A stretch of DNA of 18,114 bases from an uncultured Clostridium sp. (GTDB taxonomy: Bacteria; Bacillota_A; Clostridia; TANB77; CAG-508): positions 1 to 18,114 of the forward strand of contig CAMLYR010000024.1 of the NCBI GenBank assembly GCA_946491915.1, written 5' to 3'. The notes beneath the pieces were generated by a model. It did not search any database. It saw nothing but the letters and a program-made list of their open reading frames with translations, and was not told the origin of the DNA. The position numbers and the translations under genes were made by a program. Shown here piece by piece: positions 1 through 7,908 of this stretch. Within the stretch, counting starts at the first letter, position 1. The number at the start of each line of letters is the position of its first letter.

Positions 1-82
1 TAACTACCTCTTCAAGCTCTTCTACATTGAAATCAAATTCTGTTTCTTCAAGAGCTTTCTCAATGTCCTTTGTAAAGTCCAT
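1..82 (-). CDS. RiPP-like precursor peptide, copy 2 (partial, runs off window)
   Basis: Starts at the ATG at 82 behind AGAGGAG and runs to the window edge, giving the first 27 residues plus one base. The visible part encodes exactly the same amino acids as the complete copy upstream (114-227); the only nucleotide difference in the shared coding stretch is a synonymous AAA/AAG at Lys9. It is acidic and leader-like (MDFTKDIEK..., then FDFNVEELEEVV). The C-terminal core lies outside the window, so it is unknown whether the core is the same or a variant. The tandem arrangement at the end of a biosynthetic operon is typical of multi-copy RiPP precursors. The role is inferred, since no family could be matched. 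Confidence 0.8.
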   Translation of the reverse strand, partial: MDFTKDIEKALEETEFDFNVEELEEVV

Positions 83-113
83 TTCTTTCTCCTCTTTTTA
101 TTTCAATTATCCA

Positions 114-227
114 TTAGCAATCACATCCAAAACCTGAACCTGGCGTAACTACCTCTTCAAGCTCTTCTACATTGAAATCAAATTCTGTTTCTTCAAGAGC
201 CTTCTCAATGTCCTTTGTAAAGTCCAT
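114..227 (-). CDS. RiPP-like precursor peptide, copy 1 (37 aa)
   Basis: A 37-residue ORF from the ATG at 227 to the TAA at 116-114, with a strong AAGGAGG site 7 bases upstream. Residues 1-26 are leader-like: 11 of 26 are Asp/Glu, there is no Cys, and a FDFNVEELEE segment occupies 16-25. Residues 28-37 read TPGSGFGCDC and look like a core, with the only two cysteines at 35 and 37 and Thr28/Ser31 as possible dehydration sites. It lies 74 bases after the flavoprotein gene and is followed after 31 bases by a second copy. A radical SAM/SPASM enzyme, a PqqD-like/M50 protease and an ABC exporter in the same operon support a RiPP precursor. The modification class is undecided: thioether by the radical SAM enzyme, or lanthionine/labionin type by an enzyme outside the window. 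It is too short to be a carrier protein and lacks a DSL motif. Confidence 0.82.
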   Translation of the reverse strand: MDFTKDIEKALEETEFDFNVEELEEVVTPGSGFGCDC

Positions 228-301
228 TTCTTTCTCCTCCTTTTATTTTTTTTACATATATACATACATTAAATTAATAATGCATAGACCTAAATTAATG
301 C

Positions 302-1030
302 TCAGTCTTCATTATACTCCGAGAACCATGCTGAATTTCTAATAGATTCTTGAACATATAAATCTGGTACTATCATCTGTCGATCTAATTGTTCGATTGA
401 TTGTAGAGCAAGTCCATTTTGTAGCGAATACTGTTTTCCTGCTGCTTTTACTACCTGAAAATAACGATCAACTATTTTCTTAAATTTAACTTCATTAAAC
501 AGGTTTCCTTCTGTACAAAATATCTTATCAGTTCTTCCCTGAAACATAATCTCTAAATATTTATCAACAGGTTCATAGTTATGTAGCTTAAGTGGAAATC
601 CACAAGTTGAAATAAATAACTCTCTTCTTGTTTTTACTTTTTCATATCTATGTAAGTGAATATACCAATCATCTTGTATTTTCTCTTGTTTTGCAGAATA
701 TAACGGTAACATTCTATCAATAAATTTTTTTATACTGCATGGAAATCCATAAAATATCAACGGAAAACTCCAAATAACTAAATCCGCTTCTATGTATTTA
801 TCCAGTAATTCTGTCATATCATCGTTAATAACGCATTTTCTATTTTCATCACGCCAACAATAATAACAGCTTTTACATTCATTAATTACTTTTGCTGACA
901 AAAAATAATTATCTATTGATACATTCTCTATCGAATCATTCTCTTTCAGCCCTGCTATAAAAGAACAAGCCAATTTATATGATCGACTTTTATCTTTTTT
1001 TGCACTTCCATTAAGAACTAAAACTTTCAT
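302..1030 (-). CDS. NADPH-dependent FMN reductase / flavodoxin-fold oxidoreductase
   Basis: About 242 residues from the ATG at 1030, preferred over the upstream GTG at 1039 because AGGTGA sits just before it. The N-terminus MKVLVLNGSAKK with Ser/Arg-rich following residues is the FMN phosphate-binding loop of the NADPH-dependent FMN reductase family. CKSCYYC followed by CVINDDM matches the Cys-rich insertion of iron-sulfur-flavoprotein-type members, and WSFPLIFYGFP is the usual second flavin-contacting loop. It likely reduces a quinone-like, disulfide or unsaturated substrate with FMN; the substrate is unknown. The gene overlaps the preceding thioesterase by 20 bases, so it is co-translated. 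It is not an obvious enoyl reductase of the FabI, FabK or FabL types. A role in tailoring the product is inference. Confidence 0.8.
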   Translation of the reverse strand: MKVLVLNGSAKKDKSRSYKLACSFIAGLKENDSIENVSIDNYFLSAKVINECKSCYYCWRDENRKCVINDDMTELLDKYIEADLVIWSFPLIFYGFPCSIKKFIDRMLPLYSAKQEKIQDDWYIHLHRYEKVKTRRELFISTCGFPLKLHNYEPVDKYLEIMFQGRTDKIFCTEGNLFNEVKFKKIVDRYFQVVKAAGKQYSLQNGLALQSIEQLDRQMIVPDLYVQESIRNSAWFSEYNED

Positions 1031-1340
1031 AAGTCTCACCTATCATATACTCTCCCATACTTATAACCATTGTACGATTAGTTATTCTATCAACAAGTTC
1101 CTGTCTAAAAGAGTAGTTATTTTCTGCTATTTTTGATATTTTAGTTTTTATAAAAACGATACTGTTATATTTAACAGCCTGAAGGTATCTACATCTAATT
1201 TTAGATATTATAATTTCGGTTTTTAACTGTTCGTTATCACAAATTTGTGAATATAATGCATCTTCAAACCAGGCAATATAATTAGAATTATGTACTACCC
1301 GATAAGAATCACAATCCGAATATTTAACTTTAAATTCCAT
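1011..1340 (-). CDS. Hotdog-fold acyl thioesterase, 4HBT/YbgC-like
   Basis: About 109 residues from the ATG at 1340, which has GAGGTG a few bases upstream; an in-frame ATG at 1358 has no comparable site. The stretch VKYSDCDSYRVVHNSNYIAWF is the 4HBT signature (usually YxDTDxxGVVyhxNYxxWFE), with Asp and Asn in the catalytic region. These proteins hydrolyse acyl-CoA or acyl-ACP thioesters. It is slightly shorter than the usual 130-140 residues. It overlaps the other thioesterase gene by 11 bases, and paired hotdog proteins often work as editing or chain-release enzymes in FAS-like pathways. It may release acyl chains or clear stalled ACP; which one is inference. Confidence 0.78.
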   Translation of the reverse strand: MEFKVKYSDCDSYRVVHNSNYIAWFEDALYSQICDNEQLKTEIIISKIRCRYLQAVKYNSIVFIKTKISKIAENNYSFRQELVDRITNRTMVISMGEYMIGETYESFSS

Positions 1341-1833
1341 CTCCCACCTCAATCTCATTATAAGACTTCAAATTTTTAATAAAATTTATAATCCTCTCAT
1401 TCAATACCGATGGCAAACTTTTTCTCAGACCACTTTTTTCTCCTAATAACACTACCTTAGTTTGACATGATATAAAAAGTTTTTTTTCATCGCAGGAGGT
1501 AAGGTAGTGATGAAATGTACAATATGAACCTAACGGTTCTTCCAGCCATGTATGAATCTTTACTTGTTCTCCTGTTTTCACTTGATTGTGACAGACAATA
1601 TTATTTTCTATTACAGGCATCATAAAATATTCATTTTCATTATTTATTAAAGAAACATTAGAATATTTACTTCTATGAAGTTCTATAAAAAAATCCTGTA
1701 TATCCGCCATTTCACTAACTATAAATCTAGCATTCTCAAATAATTTCAAACAAGCCTGTAATTTCAAATGACCAAAATAATTACATTCTGAAAAAGAGAT
1801 TATATGCTTTTGGGATATAGTATTTACTTTCAT
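1330..1833 (-). CDS. Hotdog-fold thioesterase-like protein (acyl-ACP thioesterase family)
   Basis: 167 residues from the ATG at 1833 behind GAGGGAG. The N-terminal third carries a diverged 4HBT pattern, SECNYFGHLKLQACLKLFENAR, in which GHL...LFENAR corresponds to the GH-plus-helix segment of hotdog thioesterases; the usual catalytic Asp position is less clear (Glu-Cys-Asn). The middle has the alternating hydrophobic strands expected of a hotdog sheet. It lies 17 bases after the PPTase gene and overlaps the next thioesterase. It may act on ACP-bound intermediates, or be a catalytically weak partner of its neighbour. The fold is fairly sure, the activity is not. Confidence 0.65.
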   Translation of the reverse strand: MKVNTISQKHIISFSECNYFGHLKLQACLKLFENARFIVSEMADIQDFFIELHRSKYSNVSLINNENEYFMMPVIENNIVCHNQVKTGEQVKIHTWLEEPLGSYCTFHHYLTSCDEKKLFISCQTKVVLLGEKSGLRKSLPSVLNERIINFIKNLKSYNEIEVGDGI

Positions 1834-1850
1834 TTTTTCTCCCTCTTATC

Positions 1851-2474
1851 TTAATAATAAAAAATACCATTTGAAAAACTGATATAATTGTAAACAATAT
1901 CCTTATCATCTGAATATACGCTCAAAACAGACTCATTATCTAATTGAAGTTGAATACATTTATCTTTTTCAAATTCATCATTATTCATCTTTGGATTAAT
2001 AATAGCCTCTATACCGATTCCTGATTTTTTGACCCATGCTTCTTTTGCACTCCAATAATATTTAAAACCAATTTGAATATCGTAAGAATATGACATTATA
2101 CGTCTCCGCTCTTCTTCTGAAAAAAGCTCCAAAATTTCATAAATGTCATTGAAAACTTTAGTTTCTACATCAACGCCTATTTCATGTTTAGAAATTCCGA
2201 CAATAACCCATTTTCCACTATGGCTAATATTAAAATAAATATTATTCATATATGGCTTGCCATATTTCCCGTAATAAATAGTATTCAAATCATAATTGTA
2301 CTTTTCCTTTAAAGCACTCAAAATCTCCCATCCTATAATGCTTAAAAGTCTGTTACCTCTTTTTTTTAATATATGCTCTCTGATTGCATCAGGTAATCCA
2401 TCGACCAAACAAGATATCTTTTTTAACTCACTATCTGAATAACCTGAAATATTAAATATATATATATTATTCAT
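1851..2474 (-). CDS. 4'-phosphopantetheinyl transferase, Sfp type
   Basis: About 207 residues from the ATG at 2474; an in-frame TTG at 2480 is less likely. It transfers phosphopantetheine from CoA to the conserved Ser of carrier proteins, here the ACP at 9146-9454 and the PCP domain of the synthetase just upstream. Diagnostic motifs are NISHSG near residue 83, IGVDVE near 99-104 with the magnesium-binding Asp and Glu, and FSEEER...YWSAKEAWVKKSGIGI near 118-155 with the third acidic ligand Glu and a conserved Lys. The length fits the Sfp/Gsp class. The gene follows the NRPS by 10 bases with a weak ribosome binding site, suggesting coupled translation. A cluster-encoded PPTase means the pathway does not depend on host AcpS. 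Confidence 0.92.
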   Translation of the reverse strand: MNNIYIFNISGYSDSELKKISCLVDGLPDAIREHILKKRGNRLLSIIGWEILSALKEKYNYDLNTIYYGKYGKPYMNNIYFNISHSGKWVIVGISKHEIGVDVETKVFNDIYEILELFSEEERRRIMSYSYDIQIGFKYYWSAKEAWVKKSGIGIEAIINPKMNNDEFEKDKCIQLQLDNESVLSVYSDDKDIVYNYISFSNGIFYY

Positions 2475-2484
2475 AAGCAATTTA

Positions 2485-5400
2485 TTATTTATCCATAGTC
2501 AAAAAATCACTGATATTATCAATATATTTTTTCTGAATTGATTGAATATCCTTTTCGGTAAAAATTGACGTTGCGTACTTAAAATCAAGGGTAAAACAAT
2601 TTTGTTCTTTTGAAATATATAAATATAAAGGAATAGACCCAAAATTCTCACTAATTTCTTCATATTCTATTTTTTTGACCAAAAACTCCTTATTAATCCT
2701 AAAGTTTCCACTATAATTAATTATTATTTTGAAAAGCGCTCCTTTTAACCGATCCTCAAACGATTGCACATAATAAAAATCAGATAATTCTACATTCTGA
2801 TTATCTATTACACTTTCAACATTCTGATTTATATCTACAAGCATTTGACTTAACGAGTTGCTTTCACAAAAAGTACACCGTATCGGAAGTAATTTTGCCA
2901 ACATTCCAATAACATTCGCTGAACCAGGTATATGATAACTTCTGCCATGAAAAATGCCACCAAAAAGAATATCATTTTCGCCTGTTTCTTTATATAAAGA
3001 GTATGCCATACACAAAGCAAAAAAAGAAAACGCATTCATTTTATATTTCTTTATCAGGCGATTTATAGCATCATAAAAACTATCCTTCAATATAATTCTA
3101 ATGCTATTGTAAGTTTCCTGAATAGTAACTTTACACCTTTTATTCCCTCCGCTACCATTAAAACATACTGCTTTATGTCGATCTTTCAGATACTGTGTCC
3201 AAAAGGCTTTTGTTTCTGCATAACCATAAGATTTGCATTGCTTTTTATATTCGAAATAATCTATTTTATTGGACGGCAAATTTAAACCATTGTATAAAAT
3301 CAACAGTTCATTTATATATATTTCCATTGAAATACGATCTACTATACTATGATGAAAATTAAAAATAATTTCCTGTGTATTATCTTTTTTGTCTATCATA
3401 ATAATTTGATAGAGCGGCACCTGGTCATATTGAAAATGACGGATAATATCTACTAACGAATAATCCTCATCACTTGAAATATGCATAAAATCAATATTAC
3501 AATCATCAGTACTTTCAAGGTATATGTCATGATTACGAATAACAAAACGACTTCTTAGGATACGATGCCTTTCTGCCAGTTCTTTCATACTTTCTTTTAT
3601 TTTAGTATCACTTAATTTCTCTGCAAATTTCACTTTAAATATAACATTATACTCAGGCCATCTACTCTTAGTTTTATTTAACTTTCTATTTTTACTTTCA
3701 TTTCTGATTATCTTTTTTACAAAATCATTACATAACTCCAATTCATTTCCTTTAATTTCCTTAATCAAGACATTTTTAGAAAGTTTAGTAACTTCTTTTG
3801 TTATTTCACGAATATTTCGGCACTCTCTCAGTTTATTATTATCTATCATTACCCCGTATTTATTATATATTTCGGTACTAAATACAAATATGTCCAGCGA
3901 AGTTGCACCTAAATCAAATATATTATCATCATAGGAAATATCGGGTATGCGCAATATATTTCCTATAATACTTCTAATTGAACTATCCTTAGTTATATTT
4001 TCATTAATATTATAGGTTTCTAATAGTTTTTTTCTATCTATTTTTCCATTATTATTTAATGGAAATTGTCTAATATTAATAAAAACTGTAGGAATCATGG
4101 CGTTTGGTAAAAATTGTTTCAGTTTATTGATAAATTCAGCTTTACTCTTTTTATCTCCACTGTAAAAAGCAATCATCTTTTTTTCAACCAAAGAATCCTT
4201 AACAACCATAACTTTTATTTGTTGCACATCTACATACCTTTTTATAGTGTTTTCTACTTCTCCAATCTCAATCCTATTACCTAAAATTTTAATTTGATCA
4301 TCTTGGCGACCTTTACAATAAAAATCACCATTTCTACCTAGCACGCCTAAATCATTAGTTCTATATATTCTATGTTCGGATATACCAGGCAAAAAAACAA
4401 ATGCTTTTTTTGTCAATTTTTCTTTACCAATATAACCATCCGAAATATATGGGCTTGCGACGCATATCTCACCTATTCTTCCATTTTCAACCTTATCTCC
4501 CTTTTCATCCAATATATAAACCTCATATCCATCTAATGGCCTTCCTATAGGTATATCATTTGCAATATTGAATTCATCAAGTTTAAAGCGCTTCGCAGTA
4601 CAATAAACACATACTTCAGTAGGACCATATGCATTAATTACATATTCTGTTTTATTAAATTCAGCAATCCATTTCATTAATTCAACGGTTAAAGGTTCGC
4701 CAACTGATATAATATTTTGAGGTAAATATAATTCTTCCTTTTTATTATCATAAAAGGATAAAATTTGTCGTAAATGAGACGGAGTTATGTCTAAACAATC
4801 CACTCTCATTCTTGAAAGAAATTCTGAAAGTTTCCACTGAGATTTCTTCACATCATCTGGAACAGGAACTATACAATTTCCATAAAATAATCCCATAAAT
4901 AATTGAACTATACTTGGATCAAAGCTAAAATCAGCTAAGATTGCAATAACTAATGGTCTTTGTATTTCTAAAGATTTTGTATTTTCATCTAAGCCAAAAA
5001 ATCTTTTATAACAGGCAGTTACTTCATTAACAATACTTTTTTGCCTTATCATAATCCCCTTAGGTTCCCCAGTCGAACCAGAAGTAAACATGATATATGC
5101 AAATGAGTTACTTCTGGGTGAATGTTGAACTGCTGCAATATCTCCAAAAGTTTCTTTCATTTTATACGGATTAAGACAAAACACATTATAATCTATATCT
5201 TTATCCGTGATCACAATCTCTGCTTTTGTTTGACTCAGAATATTATTTACCCTATCATATGGACATTCAACAGGAAGAGGTATTATTACGCCTTCTGCTT
5301 TATATACAGCTAAGAGCATGATTACTGCCATTCTTGATTTAGGCAAATCCATTGCTACATAAATATCTTGATGCCAGATAGATAGTTTCTTCAAAAAATA

Positions 5401-5541
5401 TGCTTTTTTATCCACTATATCTGAAAGTTCTGAATAGGATACTTCTCCATATTCATCTCGCAATGCTATTCTATTAGGATAACTCTTTACCGCATTTTCA
5501 AAAACATTTATAATATCTAAATCAGTATTAATAATAAGCAC
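2485..5541 (-). CDS. Nonribosomal peptide synthetase, A-PCP-C
   Basis: A 1018-residue single-module synthetase. The adenylation domain (about 1-505) shows FTSGSTGEPKG (152-162), FSFDPS with Asp208, NAYGPTE (303-309), YRTNDLG (393-399), GRQDDQIKILG (411-421) and the catalytic Lys500 in NNNGKID. The PCP (about 515-590) has DLGATSLD with the phosphopantetheine Ser548. The C-terminal condensation domain (about 600-1010) has RHRILRSRF and HHSIVD (His730, His731, Asp735; the usual next Gly is Arg). The order A-PCP-C, with no N-terminal C or thioesterase, implies that the final C domain joins the loaded amino acid to a donor or acceptor in trans. My hand alignment to the PheA pocket gives D-P-V-D-I-V-A-V-Y, with Asp235 present as for alpha-amino acids; specificity is unassigned. 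The start is uncertain: the GTG at 5541 lies inside the GAGGTG site, and ATT codons 6-9 bases on have better spacing. It begins 13 bases after the ketoreductase stop. Confidence 0.95.
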   Translation of the reverse strand: MLIINTDLDIINVFENAVKSYPNRIALRDEYGEVSYSELSDIVDKKAYFLKKLSIWHQDIYVAMDLPKSRMAVIMLLAVYKAEGVIIPLPVECPYDRVNNILSQTKAEIVITDKDIDYNVFCLNPYKMKETFGDIAAVQHSPRSNSFAYIMFTSGSTGEPKGIMIRQKSIVNEVTACYKRFFGLDENTKSLEIQRPLVIAILADFSFDPSIVQLFMGLFYGNCIVPVPDDVKKSQWKLSEFLSRMRVDCLDITPSHLRQILSFYDNKKEELYLPQNIISVGEPLTVELMKWIAEFNKTEYVINAYGPTEVCVYCTAKRFKLDEFNIANDIPIGRPLDGYEVYILDEKGDKVENGRIGEICVASPYISDGYIGKEKLTKKAFVFLPGISEHRIYRTNDLGVLGRNGDFYCKGRQDDQIKILGNRIEIGEVENTIKRYVDVQQIKVMVVKDSLVEKKMIAFYSGDKKSKAEFINKLKQFLPNAMIPTVFINIRQFPLNNNGKIDRKKLLETYNINENITKDSSIRSIIGNILRIPDISYDDNIFDLGATSLDIFVFSTEIYNKYGVMIDNNKLRECRNIREITKEVTKLSKNVLIKEIKGNELELCNDFVKKIIRNESKNRKLNKTKSRWPEYNVIFKVKFAEKLSDTKIKESMKELAERHRILRSRFVIRNHDIYLESTDDCNIDFMHISSDEDYSLVDIIRHFQYDQVPLYQIIMIDKKDNTQEIIFNFHHSIVDRISMEIYINELLILYNGLNLPSNKIDYFEYKKQCKSYGYAETKAFWTQYLKDRHKAVCFNGSGGNKRCKVTIQETYNSIRIILKDSFYDAINRLIKKYKMNAFSFFALCMAYSLYKETGENDILFGGIFHGRSYHIPGSANVIGMLAKLLPIRCTFCESNSLSQMLVDINQNVESVIDNQNVELSDFYYVQSFEDRLKGALFKIIINYSGNFRINKEFLVKKIEYEEISENFGSIPLYLYISKEQNCFTLDFKYATSIFTEKDIQSIQKKYIDNISDFLTMDK

Positions 5542-5554
5542 CTCTTTTTATGAC

Positions 5555-6304
5555 TTACGCAGTCAATCCCCCATCAACAGAAATTATTTCTCCATTAATA
5601 TAACTGCTAACATCTGATGATAAAAACAAAACAATATTGGCAACTTCTTCTACTGTTCCCATTCTTTTCATAGGTATTGTAGCTACCATAGTCTTAGATT
5701 TTTTTAAATTTTTAGTCAAATCGGTATTAATATACCCAGGGGCAACTGCATTAACGCGAATTCCTTTAGCCCCCAATTCGTTTGCGAGTGACTTAGTAAA
5801 TCCAATAATTCCAGCTTTAGCTGTACAGTAATTTGTCTGACCCATTACACCCTTTAATCCGGCTATAGAAGAAATATTAATAATGCTTCCACATCGATTA
5901 GTTAACATTGCAAATGCAACTTCCTTAGTAAACCTTATACACGAAATCAAATCTGTTTGTATTACTCTATACCATTCATCGAATGACTGCATTAAAAAAA
6001 TGCCATCGTTTGTTATTCCAGCATTATTTACAAGTATATCAATAGAGTTTTCATCTTCAATTATTTCATGTATTATTCTATCACATTTATCATAATCGTT
6101 AAGATCAGCTCTAAGTGCCTTTATAAAAACATCCGGATTTTCCATTTTAATACTATCCACCAATGAATTTGCAACAATATCATCGGATTTATATGTAAAA
6201 TATATTCTACTTCCCTCATTCGCAAACATTCTACAAATGGCAGCACCTATTCCGCGGCTCCCACCCGTTACTAGAACAACCTTATCCTTTAAATTTAACT
6301 GCAT
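5555..6304 (-). CDS. 3-oxoacyl-ACP reductase, FabG-type SDR (ketoreductase)
   Basis: 249 residues, the normal length for FabG. The NADPH loop TGGSRGIG (13-20), NNAG (93-96), catalytic Ser (about 145), YCTAK with Tyr159 and Lys163, and the C-terminal INGEIISVDGG are all intact. It reduces the beta-keto group of the ACP-bound chain formed by the KS/CLF pair. The ATG at 6304 lies inside the end of the CLF gene (10-base overlap) with GGAG eight bases upstream, so the two are translationally coupled. With the dehydratase and no enoyl reductase in the window, each cycle should end at an unsaturated acyl-ACP. A primary-metabolism FabG is possible, but the operon position argues for a dedicated ketoreductase. 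Confidence 0.93.
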   Translation of the reverse strand: MQLNLKDKVVLVTGGSRGIGAAICRMFANEGSRIYFTYKSDDIVANSLVDSIKMENPDVFIKALRADLNDYDKCDRIIHEIIEDENSIDILVNNAGITNDGIFLMQSFDEWYRVIQTDLISCIRFTKEVAFAMLTNRCGSIINISSIAGLKGVMGQTNYCTAKAGIIGFTKSLANELGAKGIRVNAVAPGYINTDLTKNLKKSKTMVATIPMKRMGTVEEVANIVLFLSSDVSSYINGEIISVDGGLTA

Positions 6305-7395
6305 GATACAACTCCACTTACAATATTCCCAATGTCATCAAAACCATTTACCAATATATTACTTATTGTGCTTTCAGGCCTTTTTCCATACGGTAGTTTT
6401 TGATTTCTTAGTATTTCAACAGCTGCTGCAACATTTAACATAAAACTACTTCCAAAATTCATTCCAAAAATGTCACTTAATGCAAACACTTTAGCATCAG
6501 GTAAAATTTCTTTTATAGCTTTACTTTCAGCATTTTTCATTTGTCCGTGACCAAATGCACATAACAAAACCACTTCACATTTTTGATTACCTACTGCTTT
6601 TAAGGCTGCCTTTTTGAAGTCTTCTTCGTCAAATTCTGACAATTCAACATTAGTATCAATATTATATGCTGAGTCTCTGTCCTTTAATGCAGCATTTTCA
6701 ATTCTAGACTTATGAATTTGAACTATATTTTTCAAATAACAACTTACATTGTGGCTTCTACTATCTTCTTTTTCTAATACAATACTTACGGTCTGTTCCT
6801 TAATGAGTAGTCCAAACTTATCTTTAATAAAGTCAAACTGATCATAGTATTCTATATTTTTATCAGTAACAATATTAACACTGCTTACAAGCATATAATC
6901 GGCTTCATCATTTTCTATGACAGCCATTGCAAGTGGTAATGCCTCGGAAGAAGGTACAACATTACTTGGTCCAAGCAATTTATAATTAATCGTTATACCA
7001 GACAACATCGAATTTCCTACAGAATATGTAAAATCAATTGGGCTTACACTTTCTATTCCTTCAGAATATAATTTGTCCAATATTCTATAAACACTGTCAT
7101 AACTTGCATTTGTCGTTGAAATCACTGTTCCAAACCGATTATATTCAAAATCACTATTTAGTATCCCGGTTTTATTTAATACATTAACAGCAGACAAAAA
7201 ACCCATTTTGGCCGTTCTGTTCATTCTTCTACAAGTCTTAAAATAAGGTTTTAAATACTTTTCCAAATCCACCTGTATCTCTTCAACACGCTCTCCTAAC
7301 TTTGTGTTAAACAGGGCTGTCTCAAAGCTGTCTGCATTAGAAAAAAATGGACTTATGACATCCACATCTTTTATCCAAGCAACAATATTACTCAT
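6295..7395 (-). CDS. Ketosynthase-like chain length factor (CLF), catalytic Cys absent
   Basis: 366 residues, shorter than the partner KS (414). The thiolase-like fold is recognisable from VISTTNASYDSVYRIL, the SPIDFTYSVGNSMLSG segment and the downstream GPSNVVPSSEALPLAMAV. At the place of the active-site Cys (ACASS in the partner) it has Pro148 followed by Ser-Ser. The first His motif (THGTGT) is replaced by FGHGQMKN, and the second (GHxxGASG) by FGMNFGSSF. These losses are what is seen in CLF (KS-beta) subunits of type II polyketide synthases, which pair with the active KS and set chain length. Its ATG at 7395 follows AGAGGAA. It lies 62 bases after the dehydratase gene and overlaps the ketoreductase. 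A KS homologue of unknown function is the fallback. Confidence 0.82.
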   Translation of the reverse strand: MSNIVAWIKDVDVISPFFSNADSFETALFNTKLGERVEEIQVDLEKYLKPYFKTCRRMNRTAKMGFLSAVNVLNKTGILNSDFEYNRFGTVISTTNASYDSVYRILDKLYSEGIESVSPIDFTYSVGNSMLSGITINYKLLGPSNVVPSSEALPLAMAVIENDEADYMLVSSVNIVTDKNIEYYDQFDFIKDKFGLLIKEQTVSIVLEKEDSRSHNVSCYLKNIVQIHKSRIENAALKDRDSAYNIDTNVELSEFDEEDFKKAALKAVGNQKCEVVLLCAFGHGQMKNAESKAIKEILPDAKVFALSDIFGMNFGSSFMLNVAAAVEILRNQKLPYGKRPESTISNILVNGFDDIGNIVSGVVSCS

Positions 7396-7457
7396 TTTTT
7401 CCTCTCTTTATCCTGTTTCGCTACTAAAAAAAACAAAATCAATAACTATTTCGTTTT

Positions 7458-7883
7458 TTACTTTAACATAAATATCAAAACGCATGTTGCGACTTTTTTA
7501 TCATCAACTGTAGCTATAATTTGAACTTTTATATAACAATCATCTATTTTTTCAAGCATTTTACAATTCATAACAAGTTCACTACCAGGGTATACCGGAT
7601 TAATAAATTTACACTGCTCAACCTTGACTAAATATCCATACTTATCTTTATCTTTCTTCGTAGAAAAATCAATAAGCATCATACCGCTTGCTTGACCCAT
7701 TGCTTCTATCATTAATACTCCTGGAAATATTGGTTTATCTGGATAGTGTCCTTGTACCCATGGCTCATTATAAGAAACATATTTAATAACTTTTGCTTTT
7801 TTTAGATATTCATGTTCGATAACTTTATCTATCAGCAAAAAAGGGTATCTATGTTTCATTATTTCTAAAATATTTATATCCAC
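7458..7883 (-). CDS. 3-hydroxyacyl-ACP dehydratase, FabZ type
   Basis: 141 residues, the standard FabZ length, starting from GTG at 7883 with AAGGAG six bases upstream. HRYPFLLIDKV (11-21) and QGHYPDKPIFPGVLMIEAMGQ contain the catalytic His46 and Glu60. It removes water from 3-hydroxyacyl-ACP to give the trans-2-enoyl chain. It sits between the KS and CLF genes, an arrangement resembling FAS-derived highly reducing type II PKS clusters (aryl polyene and ishigamide-like). No enoyl reductase accompanies it, so conjugated double bonds may accumulate. Confidence 0.93.
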   Translation of the reverse strand: MDINILEIMKHRYPFLLIDKVIEHEYLKKAKVIKYVSYNEPWVQGHYPDKPIFPGVLMIEAMGQASGMMLIDFSTKKDKDKYGYLVKVEQCKFINPVYPGSELVMNCKMLEKIDDCYIKVQIIATVDDKKVATCVLIFMLK

Positions 7884-7908
7884 TTATTTCTCCTTCTTAG
7901 CAAAACAG

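Larger units (their letters stand above)
1..244 (-). repeat. Tandem direct repeat carrying the precursor genes (period 145 bp)
   Basis: Bases 1-99 align with 146-244 at a fixed offset of 145, covering the ribosome binding site, start codon and first 27 codons of both precursor genes. Differences are limited to one synonymous base in the coding part and a one-base difference in the T-run region around the ribosome binding site. Such near-identity indicates recent duplication or gene conversion. The array may continue beyond position 1. Confidence 0.88.

Noticed and set aside
114..227. Reading the 37-residue peptide as a small carrier protein or antitoxin
   Set aside because: It has no DSL-type Ser motif and no partner toxin gene; tandem copies with a short Cys-containing tail fit a RiPP precursor better.
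228..301. A separate promoter for the precursor genes in the 74-base gap
   Set aside because: The gap is AT-rich and has TATA-like strings, but no -35/-10 pair at proper spacing could be supported.
5637..6443. Several plus-strand ORFs of 60-70 codons opposite the ketoreductase and CLF genes
   Set aside because: They mirror the conserved minus-strand genes, lack ribosome binding sites and show no recognisable protein features.
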